Below, piece by piece: positions 52,777 to 61,083 of a DNA stretch of 64,000 nt; the stretch's first letter is position 1, and every line of letters begins with the position of its first letter. Made by a program: the position numbers and the translations under genes. The stretch lies in the NCBI GenBank assembly GCA_965200525.1, contig OZ241368.1:3162001-3226000 (forward strand), written 5' to 3'. Under the pieces are notes generated by a model that saw only the letters and a program-made list of their open reading frames with translations, was not told the DNA's origin and did no database searches. Source of the stretch: JANNPJ01 sp965200525. Its GTDB lineage: Bacteria > Actinomycetota > Actinomycetes > Actinomycetales > Kineosporiaceae.

Positions 52777-53334
52777 GTGCGTTCGCGAGATCCGGAGACC
52801 AAGCGCCGGCTGCTGTTCGAGGCGGCGCTGGCCGAGTTCGCCGAGTACGGAGTAGCCGGCGCGCGGATCGACCGGCTGGCCAAGCGGGCGGGCATCAGCG
52901 CCGGGTTGGTCTACTCGTTCTACGACAACAAGGACGGCCTGTTCGAGGCGGTCTTCGACCTGATCGTCGAGCAGACCGTCAGCGCCGTCCCGATCGACGC
53001 CGATGATCTGGGCGAGTACGCCGGCCGGCTGTACGACGCCGGCACGGCCAACCCTGACGTGCTGCGCCTGGTCAGCTGGTATCAGCTCGAGCGCGGGAGC
53101 ACGGCCGCGCGGCGGGCCTCGACCACGGCAGCGATGGCCGACAAGGTCGCCGCGATCGCGGACGCTCAGGCCCGGGGCGTCGTCACCGACGACCTCACCC
53201 CCGGCGAGATCCTCGCCCTGGTGCTGACCCTGGCCAACATGTGGCAGCACCGCGAACCGGAATTCCTCGACCTGGTCGAGCCGGACCGCCGCCGGGCCAC
53301 GGTGGTCGACGCGGTCCGCCGTCTGACAAGGTGA
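52777..53334 (+). CDS. TetR family transcriptional regulator
   Basis: 185 residues with a TetR helix-turn-helix (RLLFEAALAEFAEYGVAGARIDRLAKRAGISAGLVYSFYDNKDGLFEAVFDLIV) and a C-terminal domain of the type found in actinobacterial repressors (MADKVAAIADAQARGVVTDDLTPGEILALVLTLANMW). GTG start. It is divergent from the SDR and about five bases ahead of the metallo-hydrolase, which probably shares its transcript. Autoregulation through the operator at 52748 is likely. Confidence 0.92.
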   Translation: MRSRDPETKRRLLFEAALAEFAEYGVAGARIDRLAKRAGISAGLVYSFYDNKDGLFEAVFDLIVEQTVSAVPIDADDLGEYAGRLYDAGTANPDVLRLVSWYQLERGSTAARRASTTAAMADKVAAIADAQARGVVTDDLTPGEILALVLTLANMWQHREPEFLDLVEPDRRRATVVDAVRRLTR

Positions 53335-53338
53335 TCCG

Positions 53339-54088
53339 ATGCTGAATCAGGTGGCCGACGGCGTGTGGGTGCGGCAGAGCGAGTGGGTGTGGAGCAACGC
53401 CACCGTGGTGCGCGGGGACGACGGGCTGGTCCTGGTCGATCCCGGCATCGACGGTTCCGACCTGAACGAGCTGGCCGACGACGTGGACCGGCTCGGCGTC
53501 CCGGTGGTCGCCGGGTTCTCCACCCACCCTCACTGGGACCACCTGCTGTGGCACTCGCGGTTCGGCGACGTGCCGCGCTACGCCACGGCCGCCGGCGCCC
53601 AGGTCGCCGGTGACGCCCGCGAGCGGGCCCGGGCGATGGCGGCCGAGAGCGCGTCCGGCATTCCGTTGGACCTGGTCGCGCTCCTCACCGCACTTCCGGC
53701 GGACGGCGGTGGCGTGCCGGGGGAGATCCTCGAGCATCAGGCGCACACCATCGGCCATGCCGCCGTCCTGCTCGCCGACCGCGGCGTCCTGCTCGCCGGC
53801 GACATGCTCTCCGACGTCCTGATCCCGATGCTCGACCCGCGCCGCCCCGATCAGCTGGCCAACTACGAGCAAGCCCTCGAGCGACTGGCCGAGGCCGCCC
53901 GGCACGTCGAGGTCCTGGTGCCCGGCCACGGTGCCGTCGCCCAGGGTTCCGAGGTCGAGGCCCGTATCGCCGCCGACCGGGCCTACCTCGAGGCGCTGCG
54001 GAGCGGCGCGGAGCCGCTCGACCCGCGCCTGGAGCTGGACTGGATGGCGGGCCCTCACCAGTCGAACCTGGCTCAGGCCCGCCAGTAG
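53339..54088 (+). CDS. Metallo-beta-lactamase fold hydrolase
   Basis: 249 residues. The zinc site HPHWDHLLWH (HxHxDH) is near residue 62, HTIGHAAVLLADRGVLLAGD near 140 gives the third histidine and bridging aspartate, and VLVPGHGAVAQG carries the last histidine. Such enzymes hydrolyse esters, thioesters or lactams. Its start follows the TetR stop at four bases, so it is translated with the regulator. It may detoxify the compound sensed by the repressor. Confidence 0.9.
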   Translation: MLNQVADGVWVRQSEWVWSNATVVRGDDGLVLVDPGIDGSDLNELADDVDRLGVPVVAGFSTHPHWDHLLWHSRFGDVPRYATAAGAQVAGDARERARAMAAESASGIPLDLVALLTALPADGGGVPGEILEHQAHTIGHAAVLLADRGVLLAGDMLSDVLIPMLDPRRPDQLANYEQALERLAEAARHVEVLVPGHGAVAQGSEVEARIAADRAYLEALRSGAEPLDPRLELDWMAGPHQSNLAQARQ

Positions 54089-54089
54089 C

Positions 54090-54350
54090 ATCCAGGCGGT
54101 AAGGCCGAGGCGGGGGCCTCGGTCGGAGGAAGGCGGGCGGCTCGCCGCGCGGGGTAGAGGCCGGCCAGGGCGCACTGACTCGACCAGGAACTGCCGGCGG
54201 ATGTGACCCCGGTGGCGCCCAGGGCCCGGCGCAACCCGATCTCCTGCCGGCGTTCGAGCACCGAGATCACCATGATGTTGGCGATGCCGACCCCGTCGAC
54301 CAGCAGCGCCACGGCCCCGAGGCCGAGAACAGCGAGTCGAACGCGCTGCG
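54090..54350 (-). pseudogene. MacB/FtsX-type ABC permease C-terminal fragment
   Basis: VLGLGAVALLVDGVGIANIMVISVLERRQEIGLRRALGAT is the hallmark of MacB-type permease C-termini, followed in another frame by RGHIRRQFLVESV. The homology then jumps to ALAGLYPARRAARLPPTEA, skipping about 80 residues including two transmembrane helices. No start and an internal deletion: a dead remnant, with the cognate ATPase absent. Confidence 0.7.
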
Positions 54351-54380
54351 GGCGGCTAGCTGGGCGGCCAGGGCATCCGA

Positions 54381-54590
54381 GGGCCGGCTGACCCCACTGG
54401 GCTGGGACACCGTGCGCGAGACCGCCCCGGGCCACGTCGCCACGGTCCGCCAGGCGGTGATCGACGCCCTCACGCCCGAGCAGATCACCCAGCTGACGGC
54501 CATCGCCGACGCCGTGCTGCGGCGGATCGACCCCGACCGCGCGCTCGCCGCGAGGTACGACCGCCCGGACAAGTTCGACGGACAGCTGGT
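54381..54590 (+). pseudogene. MarR regulator C-terminal fragment
   Basis: RLTPLGWDTVRETAPGHVATVRQAVIDALTPEQITQLTAIADAVLRRIDP matches the C-terminal third of MarR proteins and closely parallels the complete MarR gene at 58702-59271 (AGWELVVNTAPGHVEAVRQFVIDPLTPEQI). The DNA-binding part is missing. It abuts the permease fragment head to head. Confidence 0.7.
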
Positions 54591-54596
54591 TTCGGG

Positions 54597-55100
54597 TCAG
54601 GCCCCGGCCGGCCGGCCGTTCGCCGCAGTCAGTGACCGCCGCCACGCCTCGGCCGTCGCGACGTCGTGGGTGCGGGTGAAACCGCAGCTCCAGGCCACCG
54701 CGTCGGTCAACGGCCGGCCACCCCGGCGAGGCTCACCGGAGACCAGCAACCGCGTGCCGACTGCGTACTCGCTCGCGCCGCCCTCGGCATCGACGCCGGC
54801 GACACCGGGCGCCGCGAGATCGAGGCGAACCATGGCCGCACTCCCACCCCGCAACCACTCGGCCACCCTGAAGTCGGCCGCGACCGTGCCCAGCTCGTCG
54901 TCCGGCTCACCCAGGGCGGTGATCGTGCCGTCGAAGGCGAACGCCCGATGGGTGAGCGTTTGCGTGGAATAGGTCTCAACGCAGGACGAGGCGGTCGGTC
55001 CGGATGCCGGTCGTCCGGATCGAGGAGCCAGGGCAACGCCGGTCGCGGTGACCACGACGGCCAGCAGGGCGACAACGCCGATCGTCCTGGTGCGGCTCAT
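54597..55100 (-). CDS. Putative secreted or lipid-anchored protein
   Basis: 167 residues from an ATG with GGAG upstream. N-terminal hydrophobic segment RTIGVVALLAVVVTATGVALA works as a signal or anchor. The mature part has two cysteines (SSCVETYST and AWSCGFTRT) and a beta-rich middle (FDGTITALGEPDDELGTVAADFRVAEWLRGG), as in actinobacterial exported proteins of unknown function. It probably stays outside the membrane. Confidence 0.75.
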   Translation of the reverse strand: MSRTRTIGVVALLAVVVTATGVALAPRSGRPASGPTASSCVETYSTQTLTHRAFAFDGTITALGEPDDELGTVAADFRVAEWLRGGSAAMVRLDLAAPGVAGVDAEGGASEYAVGTRLLVSGEPRRGGRPLTDAVAWSCGFTRTHDVATAEAWRRSLTAANGRPAGA

Positions 55101-55260
55101 CGATGCTCCTCGACCTCGAGCGGTTCCGCGGAACCGTGTCATACCGTCATTGTGGTCGGTCCTACGGCGTGGAGCCGCCCGATGTTCCACACTCCGTCGG
55201 GTGGTTCGAGATCATCGGACATGCCCGACTTCGGTCGGTCACGTCGGCAATGATCAATTG

Positions 55261-55530
55261 ATGGACTCTGCCCCGCAGGACGAGCCTGAACATGAGCCCG
55301 AGAACTGGTACGAGGCTATGCTGTTCAGCGCAGAGGGCGGACCGGTAAAAGAGTGGCCGCTCGTCCTAATCTGGGTCGTCCTCATCTGTGCCGTCGCCGG
55401 GCTCGCCTACCTGAGCGGCCGGCGCGACGAGGGGGAGATCTGGCCCTGGATAGGGGTCTCCTCCGGCCTCTACTGGCTTGTTGTTCTGCCCGTATGGTTC
55501 TCGCACCGGCGAGGCTCCGGCCGACAGTGA
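55261..55530 (+). CDS. Small two-helix membrane protein
   Basis: 89 residues: acidic N-terminus (APQDEPEHEPENWYEAM), two transmembrane helices (WPLVLIWVVLICAVAGLAYLSG and IWPWIGVSSGLYWLVVLPVWF), short basic tail. No strong ribosome site is visible. Function unknown. Confidence 0.6.
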   Translation: MDSAPQDEPEHEPENWYEAMLFSAEGGPVKEWPLVLIWVVLICAVAGLAYLSGRRDEGEIWPWIGVSSGLYWLVVLPVWFSHRRGSGRQ

Positions 55531-55600
55531 TGAAGACGGCCATCCGAATGATCGCGGCCGCCCCGCCGTCCGGCTTAGCCGGCTTCGGCGCCCGGGCCTC

Positions 55601-56539
55601 TCAGGGTCGGTCGAGTCGTTCGGCCCCGGCCAACAGTTCGGGCGGCGCCAGTTCACGGGCCCCGACGAACTCGACGCCCAGCAGGGTGCCGGTCGTGGTG
55701 AAGTCCAGCACGATCTCGCCCTGATCGGGCCGCCCGATGACGACGTTCTCGACCGCTTCGCCGGCCCCGATCGGTCGGAAGGCCACGTAGGCCGCATCGG
55801 CCCCGGCGTCATGGGTGACGTGCAGGCCGGTCCGGAGCCGGCCCGCGGCCCGGTAGCCCTCTCGCAACGGCCCACCGGAACGCCGCAGAATCTCTCCGGC
55901 GGCCGTGAGCAGGCTCGTGCGGTCGCCCTCGGCAACCGTGACCCGGTGGGCCACGACGAGATCGTGCGCCCGGCCCGGGTCGAGTTCGGCCAGCCGCCGC
56001 AGCAGCCACTTGCCCGTGCCCAGCCAGTGCCGCGCCCCGAGCAGCGCGAGTTCGCTTGCATTCTGCAGTATTTCGGCGGCAATGAAGGGGATCTCGGCGG
56101 GATCGGTGCAGCCCTCGAGATCCACCAGCAGGCTGGTCAGGTGGTACCGACGGCGTTCCTGCTCCTCGCCGGTCAGCGGAGCCGGCCCGGCGGCCAGCGT
56201 CTGCCGGGCTCCGGACTGGATCGCCTCGGCCACGCCGTCCTGGCTGATCAGAACAGCCCCGGACGCGCAGAGGTCGAGCAGCGGGGCCCGGCGGGCGGCG
56301 ATGTCCGTGGCGCAGAAGTGATCCAGCGAGCGGCGGGTGTGGACGAACAGTTCGACCAGCCAGCTGTGCGCCCGGACGGTCTGCCGGTAGGGGGCCGGCA
56401 AGGTCGGCAGAACGACCACAAGGTCCAGGTCGGACGTCGCCGTCCGGAACCGGGTGAGCGCGCTGCCCCCGAGGAAGGCCGCCACCGCGCTCGGGAACTG
56501 CTCGGCGATCACGGCTTGGGCGGCGTCCAGCGGTTCCAT
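55601..56539 (-). CDS. Nucleotidyltransferase with C-terminal DUF2283 domain
   Basis: 312 residues. FLGGSALTRFRTATSDLDLVVVL carries the GS...DxD catalytic motif of polymerase-beta-like nucleotidyltransferases, followed by a helical middle (RRRYHLTSLLVDLEGCTDPAEIPFIAAEIL). From about residue 246, VTHDAGADAAYVAFRPIG and GEIVLDFTTTGTLLGVEFVGAREL are the DUF2283 fold. This pairing is unusual: DUF2283 proteins are normally stand-alone and of 60-90 residues. Possible roles are nucleotidylation of a protein or RNA. Single gene, opposite in direction to kup. Confidence 0.8.
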   Translation of the reverse strand: MEPLDAAQAVIAEQFPSAVAAFLGGSALTRFRTATSDLDLVVVLPTLPAPYRQTVRAHSWLVELFVHTRRSLDHFCATDIAARRAPLLDLCASGAVLISQDGVAEAIQSGARQTLAAGPAPLTGEEQERRRYHLTSLLVDLEGCTDPAEIPFIAAEILQNASELALLGARHWLGTGKWLLRRLAELDPGRAHDLVVAHRVTVAEGDRTSLLTAAGEILRRSGGPLREGYRAAGRLRTGLHVTHDAGADAAYVAFRPIGAGEAVENVVIGRPDQGEIVLDFTTTGTLLGVEFVGARELAPPELLAGAERLDRP

Positions 56540-56652
56540 CCGGCGATTCTGACGGATCGACTCGTCACCCGTTCGGAGCAGGGGGCTGGTCGCGGGTGAC
56601 CGCTTCGACCACGTCCTGACGGCGTTTGCCGGGCCTATGAGAGGCTTCCGCC

Positions 56653-58686
56653 ATGTCGGAGCCCTCAGAGGAACCCGGGCGCAGCGACGCCGAAACCGTC
56701 GTCGTCCAGAGTTCGGTGGCCGAGCCGTCGGCCGCGGAGGGCGAGGGTGGCCACCAAGGCCCGGAGGGGTCCGGCGGTCCCGAGGACGACGCCGGCCACG
56801 GTGGTCACGGCAAGGGCATCGGCCTGGTCGTGGGCGCCCTCGGGGTGGTCTTCGGCGACATCGGCACCAGCCCGCTGTACGCCCTGCAGACCGTCTTCAA
56901 GATCGACAACGGCGCGGTCCAGGCTACCCAGAGTGACGTCTACGGCGTCGTCTCGCTGATGTTCTGGTCGGTCACCATCGTGGTCTCGATCAAATACGTC
57001 AGCATCGTGATGCGGGCCGACAACCACGGCGAGGGTGGGGTCATGGCGTTGATCGCTCTGATCCGGCGGGTCCTGGGCGAGGTTCGCAGCAGCACGAAAG
57101 CGGTTGTCCTGCTAGGGGTTCTGGGCGCCTCGTTGTTCTACGGCGACACCCTGATCACGCCGGCCATCTCGGTGCTGTCGGCGGTCGAGGGCCTGCAGGT
57201 GGCCGCGCCCAGCCTGTCGCACCTGGTGCTGCCCCTGGCCGTGGTCATCCTGACCGGGCTGTTCGCGGTCCAGCGCTGGGGCACCGGCCGGGTCGGGGCC
57301 CTGTTCGGCCCGGTCATGATCGTCTGGTTCGCCGTCCTGGCCGTCACCGGGGTCTCGGGCATCGTGAAGACGCCGCACGTGCTGGTCGGCCTGCTGCCCT
57401 ACTACGCCATCGCGTTCGTCATCTCCCACCCCTACATCGCCTTCGTCGCGATCGGGGCGGTCGTGCTGGTGATCACCGGGGCCGAGGCGCTGTACGCCGA
57501 CATGGGGCACTTCGGCCGGCCGCCGATCTCCCGGGCCTGGTTCTTCGTCGTCTTCCCGGCCCTGACCCTGCAGTACCTGGGCCAAGCGGCGCTGATCCTG
57601 CACGACCCCAAGGCCATCGAGAACCCGTTCTTCCTGCTCATCCCCGGCTGGGCCCGGATCCCGATGGTCCTGCTGGCGATGGCGTCGACCGTGATCGCCT
57701 CCCAGGCGGTGATCTCGGGCGCCTTCTCGGTCACCCGGCAGGCCATGCAGCTGGGCTTCCTGCCGCCGCTGACCGTGCGCCAGACCTCGGCCGAGGAGGG
57801 CGGTCAGGTGTACCTGCCGGCGGTGAACGCCGGCCTGTTCGTCGGCGTCCTGGTGCTGGCTCTGACCTTCCGGACGTCGGCCAAGCTGGCCACCGCGTAC
57901 GGCGTCGCCGTCACCGGGGCCCTGCTGATCGACACCGTGCTGCTGCTGGTGCTGGCTCGTGCGGCCTGGAAGTGGAGCAAGACGAAGGTCATCGTCACCG
58001 GGGTCATCTTCGGCGGGGTGGAGCTGGCCTTCTTCTCCGGCAACATCGTCAAGGTGCTGCACGGCGGCTGGCTGCCGCTGCTGGTGGCGGGCACGGTGTT
58101 CACGATCATGACCACCTGGCAGGCCGGACGGCGTCAGGTCACGGCCGAGCGTCAGGCCAAGGAGGGCCCGCTGCGGGACTTCGTCAACCAGATGCACGAG
58201 CACCCGGTGCCGCGGGTGCCGGGGACGGCCGTGTTCCCGCACCCCACGAAGGACACCACCCCGCTGGCGCTGCGGGCCAACGTGCGGCACAACGGCGTCC
58301 TGCACGAACGGGTGGTGATCGTCAGCGCCCATGCTGCCACCCAGCCCACGGTGGCTCCGGAGAACCGCCTGCGGGTGGACGATCTCGGCTTCAGTGACGA
58401 CGGGATCTTCCACGTCACGCTGAACTACGGCTTCTCCGAGAGCCCCGACATCGTGGCCGCCCTGCGCCAGGCCTGCCAGGAGGGGCGGCTGGAGGTGCTG
58501 GTCAATCCGGACACGGCGTCCTACTTCGTGTCCCGGGCGGCGCTGCGGGCCACCAGCAAGCCCGGGCTGAACAAGTGGCGCAAGTTCCTCTTCGTGGCCC
58601 TGGCCCACAACGCGATCAACCCGGCCGACTATTTCGGCCTGCCGCCGGATCGGACCGTGGTGATGGGCACCCACGTCGACGTCTGA
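56653..58686 (+). CDS. kup: Kup-family potassium transporter
   Basis: 677 residues from ATG 56653 with GAGAGG eight bases upstream. After an acidic N-terminal tail, the Kup core starts with LVVGALGVVFGDIGTSPLYALQTVF, the family hallmark, followed by about 12 transmembrane helices (for example LGASLFYGDTLITPAISVLSAVEG and YLGQAALILHDPKAIENPFFLLIPGW). The hydrophilic C-terminal domain (RVPGTAVFPHPTKDTTPLALRANVRHNGVLHERVVIVS) is complete. It imports K+ by proton symport across the cytoplasmic membrane. No riboswitch is recognised in the 113-base leader. Confidence 0.97.
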   Translation: MSEPSEEPGRSDAETVVVQSSVAEPSAAEGEGGHQGPEGSGGPEDDAGHGGHGKGIGLVVGALGVVFGDIGTSPLYALQTVFKIDNGAVQATQSDVYGVVSLMFWSVTIVVSIKYVSIVMRADNHGEGGVMALIALIRRVLGEVRSSTKAVVLLGVLGASLFYGDTLITPAISVLSAVEGLQVAAPSLSHLVLPLAVVILTGLFAVQRWGTGRVGALFGPVMIVWFAVLAVTGVSGIVKTPHVLVGLLPYYAIAFVISHPYIAFVAIGAVVLVITGAEALYADMGHFGRPPISRAWFFVVFPALTLQYLGQAALILHDPKAIENPFFLLIPGWARIPMVLLAMASTVIASQAVISGAFSVTRQAMQLGFLPPLTVRQTSAEEGGQVYLPAVNAGLFVGVLVLALTFRTSAKLATAYGVAVTGALLIDTVLLLVLARAAWKWSKTKVIVTGVIFGGVELAFFSGNIVKVLHGGWLPLLVAGTVFTIMTTWQAGRRQVTAERQAKEGPLRDFVNQMHEHPVPRVPGTAVFPHPTKDTTPLALRANVRHNGVLHERVVIVSAHAATQPTVAPENRLRVDDLGFSDDGIFHVTLNYGFSESPDIVAALRQACQEGRLEVLVNPDTASYFVSRAALRATSKPGLNKWRKFLFVALAHNAINPADYFGLPPDRTVVMGTHVDV

Positions 58687-58701
58687 GGGCCGGGCGTCAC
58701 T

Positions 58702-59271
58702 TCAGCAGGGTGCGCAGTTCTCGCCCTCGTCGGTCACCGGGGCGGCACCCATGGCGGTGCAGGGATCGCCGGTGCCCTCGAGGGCCCGCTTGCGCAGGGC
58801 CTCGCCGATCTCGTGCAGGACGCGGATCTGCTCGGGGGTCAGCGGGTCGATCACGAACTGACGGACCGCCTCGACGTGACCGGGGGCGGTGTTCACCACC
58901 AGCTCCCAGCCGGCGTCGGTGAGCACGGCGTTGGTGTAGCGGCCGTCCTCCGGATCGGGCTCGCGGCGGATCCAGCCCCGGTTCTCCAGCCGCTTGACCA
59001 CGTTCGACAACCGCGACAGGGAGCCGTTGGCCAGCTCGGCCAGCTCGCTCATCCGCAGCGTGCGGCTCTCGACGTTCGACAGGCTGCTGAGCACCAGGTA
59101 CTCGAACATGCTGAGCCCGGCGTCGCGCTGCAGTTGGGCGTCGATCGCCGGCGGCACCTTGAACAGGATGCCGAGCAGGCCCACCCAGGCATTCTGCTCG
59201 GCCACCGTGAGCCAGGACGGTTCCGGCTCCGGCGCTGACTCGAGCCCGGTGGGCTCACTCTGCACGCTCAT
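58702..59271 (-). CDS. MarR family transcriptional regulator
   Basis: About 189 residues from ATG 59271; an upstream ATG at 59328 would lie inside the operator and is less likely. The winged helix is MFEYLVLSSLSNVESRTLRMSELAELANGSLSRLSNVVKRLENRGWIRREPDPEDGRYTNAVLTDAGW. The C-terminus has an extra GTGDPCTAMGAAPVTDEGENCAPC tail with two cysteines, which could be redox-sensing. It is divergent from an azoreductase gene and two inverted repeats lie between them. Confidence 0.9.
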   Translation of the reverse strand: MSVQSEPTGLESAPEPEPSWLTVAEQNAWVGLLGILFKVPPAIDAQLQRDAGLSMFEYLVLSSLSNVESRTLRMSELAELANGSLSRLSNVVKRLENRGWIRREPDPEDGRYTNAVLTDAGWELVVNTAPGHVEAVRQFVIDPLTPEQIRVLHEIGEALRKRALEGTGDPCTAMGAAPVTDEGENCAPC

Positions 59272-59326
59272 TCCCGTCGATCCTAAACCAGACCCGCCGG
59301 GCCGGACAGTGACGAGCCTCACCTTC

Positions 59327-59342
59327 ACTTCAAGCTTGGAGT
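59327..59342. promoter_or_regulatory. MarR operator-like repeat 1
   Basis: ACTTCAAGCTTGGAGT is an imperfect 16-bp palindrome in the MarR/azoreductase gap, sharing the ACTTCA half-site with the next repeat. Confidence 0.6.
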
Positions 59343-59356
59343 CATCGTGCTACGTT

Positions 59357-59372
59357 ACTTCAGTCTTGAAGT
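59357..59372. promoter_or_regulatory. MarR operator-like repeat 2
   Basis: ACTTCAGTCTTGAAGT has perfect 6-bp arms (ACTTCA/TGAAGT) around GTCT, centred 30 bases from repeat 1, close to three helical turns. It is 46 bases before the azoreductase start. Confidence 0.65.
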
Positions 59373-59418
59373 CACGCGGTGAGGGCTCGCCCCGGCCGTA
59401 CCCGAGAGGACCCATCAC

Positions 59419-60060
59419 ATGACCTTGTTCCGTCTGGACGCCAGCTTCCGGGTCGACGGCTCCGCGAGCCGGGAGATCGCCGACATCGTCGAGGCCGAGT
59501 GGCTGGCCGCGCACCCGGGAGACACGGTCCAGCGCCGGCACGTCGGCGTCGACGTGCTGCCCGCGGACGCCTGGGCCAACTCGGTGACGGCCTCGTTCAC
59601 CCCCGAGGCCGACCGCACCCCCAAGCAGAAGGACGCCGCCGCCCTGGCCGCGACCCTGGTCGACGAGCTGCTCGCCGCCGACGCGATCCTGCTGGCCGTG
59701 CCGCTCTACAACTTCGGCGTCTCGCAGCACGCCAAGACCTGGATCGACCTGGTGATCAGCGACCCCCGGGCCGGGGCCGGGCAGCCCCCGCTGCTGGCCG
59801 GCAAGCCGGTCGTGCTGGCCACCGTGCGCGGCGGGGCCTACGGCGCCGGCACTCCGCGCGAGGGCTGGGACCACTCCACCGCCTACCTCAAGCGGATCAT
59901 CGGCGACGTCTGGGGGGCCGACCTGACCCTGGTCGAGCGCGAGTTCACCCTGGTCGGCGTCAACCCGGCCCTGGACGACTTCAAGGACGTCGCCGCCGAG
60001 CTGCACGCCGGCGCGCTGGAGTCGGCCCGCGCGGCCGGCAAGGCGCTCGCCATCCTCTGA
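59419..60060 (+). CDS. FMN-dependent NADH:quinone reductase/azoreductase
   Basis: 213 residues with a flavodoxin-like AzoR fold: LFRLDASFRVDGSASREIADIV at the N-terminus (FMN phosphate loop), AILLAVPLYNFGVSQHAKTWIDLV (the conserved PxYNF...LKxWID motif), VLATVRGGAYG and the C-terminal FTLVGVNPAL. Such enzymes reduce quinones and azo or nitro compounds with NAD(P)H. Regulation by the divergent MarR protein through the paired repeats is likely, as in other quinone-responsive switches. A strong terminator follows. Confidence 0.9.
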   Translation: MTLFRLDASFRVDGSASREIADIVEAEWLAAHPGDTVQRRHVGVDVLPADAWANSVTASFTPEADRTPKQKDAAALAATLVDELLAADAILLAVPLYNFGVSQHAKTWIDLVISDPRAGAGQPPLLAGKPVVLATVRGGAYGAGTPREGWDHSTAYLKRIIGDVWGADLTLVEREFTLVGVNPALDDFKDVAAELHAGALESARAAGKALAIL

Positions 60061-60084
60061 GCGGCCCGGGGCCCCAGGGATCGG

Positions 60085-60120
60085 CCGAGCCGGGTCAGGG
60101 TGAACCCTGACCCGGCTCGG
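60085..60120 (+). terminator. Strong intrinsic-type hairpin after azoreductase
   Basis: A perfect 16-bp stem (60085-60100 with 60105-60120) closed by TGAA, 25 bases after the azoreductase stop. There is no T-tract, which is common for high-GC terminators. Confidence 0.8.
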
Positions 60121-60180
60121 GGCCTGAATCGGTCGGCTCCCTGATGTGACCGAGGGTGCCGTCCTGGGACCGTTCTACTC

Positions 60181-61083
60181 ATGATCACGGTCGAAGCACT
60201 CACCAAGAAGTACGGCGGGTACACCGCCGTTGATGACGTCACGTTCACGGCGGGGGCGGGGCGGGTCACCGGCTTCCTCGGCCCCAACGGCGCCGGCAAG
60301 TCCACCACCATGCGGATCATGGTCGGGCTGACCCCCGCCACCTCGGGCCACACCACGATCTCGGGCCGCCGGTACGCCGATCTGCCCAACCCGGGCCGCG
60401 AGGTCGGCGTCCTGCTGGACGCCTCGGCCCAGCACGCCGGGCGTACCGGCCGCGAGATCCTGACCATCGCCCAGCGGACCATGGGCCTGCCCGCGGCCCG
60501 GGTCGACGAGATGCTCGCCCGGGTCAGCCTGAGCCCGGAGGAGGCCACCCGCCGGGTCCGCAACTACTCCCTGGGCATGCGCCAGCGGCTCGGCATCGCC
60601 ACCGCCCTGATCGGTGACCCCGAGGTGCTGATCCTGGACGAACCGGCCAACGGGCTCGACCCGGCCGGCATCCGGTGGATGCGTGACCTGCTGCGCGAGT
60701 ACGCCGACCGCGGCGGCACCGTGCTGCTCTCCTCGCACCTGCTGCACGAGATCGAGGTCATCGCCGACGACCTGGTGGTCATCGGCCGCGGCCGGATCGT
60801 CTCGCAGGGCACCAAGGCGGCCCTGCTGCAGCAGGCCGGCACGTTCGTCCGGGCCTCCAGCGGCCTGCAGTCCCTCGCCCAGGCCCTGGCCCTGGTCGGC
60901 GAGGAGGTCACCCCGACCGGCGACGGCGGGCTGCGCACCTCGGCCCACCCGGAACTGGTCGGCAAGATGGCGCTCACCGCGGGGGTGGCTCTGGTCGAGC
61001 TGCGCACCGCCGACGGCGCCGGACTGGAAGAGATGTTCCTCGAGCTCACCGCCGACACCCAGCGCGAAGGAGTCCCGGCATGA
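60181..61083 (+). CDS. ABC transporter ATP-binding protein
   Basis: 300 residues. Walker A GPNGAGKST near residue 36, signature YSLGMRQRLGIA near 130, Walker B VLILDEPANGLDP near 151, and the H-loop LSSHLLHE near 183. It belongs to the DRA/CcmA-type group that pairs with one or two ABC-2 permeases for drug, lantibiotic or lipid export. Its stop overlaps the permease start (ATGA). The C-terminal 90 residues are the usual accessory domain. Confidence 0.95.
   Translation: MITVEALTKKYGGYTAVDDVTFTAGAGRVTGFLGPNGAGKSTTMRIMVGLTPATSGHTTISGRRYADLPNPGREVGVLLDASAQHAGRTGREILTIAQRTMGLPAARVDEMLARVSLSPEEATRRVRNYSLGMRQRLGIATALIGDPEVLILDEPANGLDPAGIRWMRDLLREYADRGGTVLLSSHLLHEIEVIADDLVVIGRGRIVSQGTKAALLQQAGTFVRASSGLQSLAQALALVGEEVTPTGDGGLRTSAHPELVGKMALTAGVALVELRTADGAGLEEMFLELTADTQREGVPA

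Noticed and set aside
57112..58674. 520-codon minus-strand frame opposite kup
   Set aside because: Antisense shadow with a His/Gln/Asp-rich composition typical of GC-rich coding DNA read backwards.
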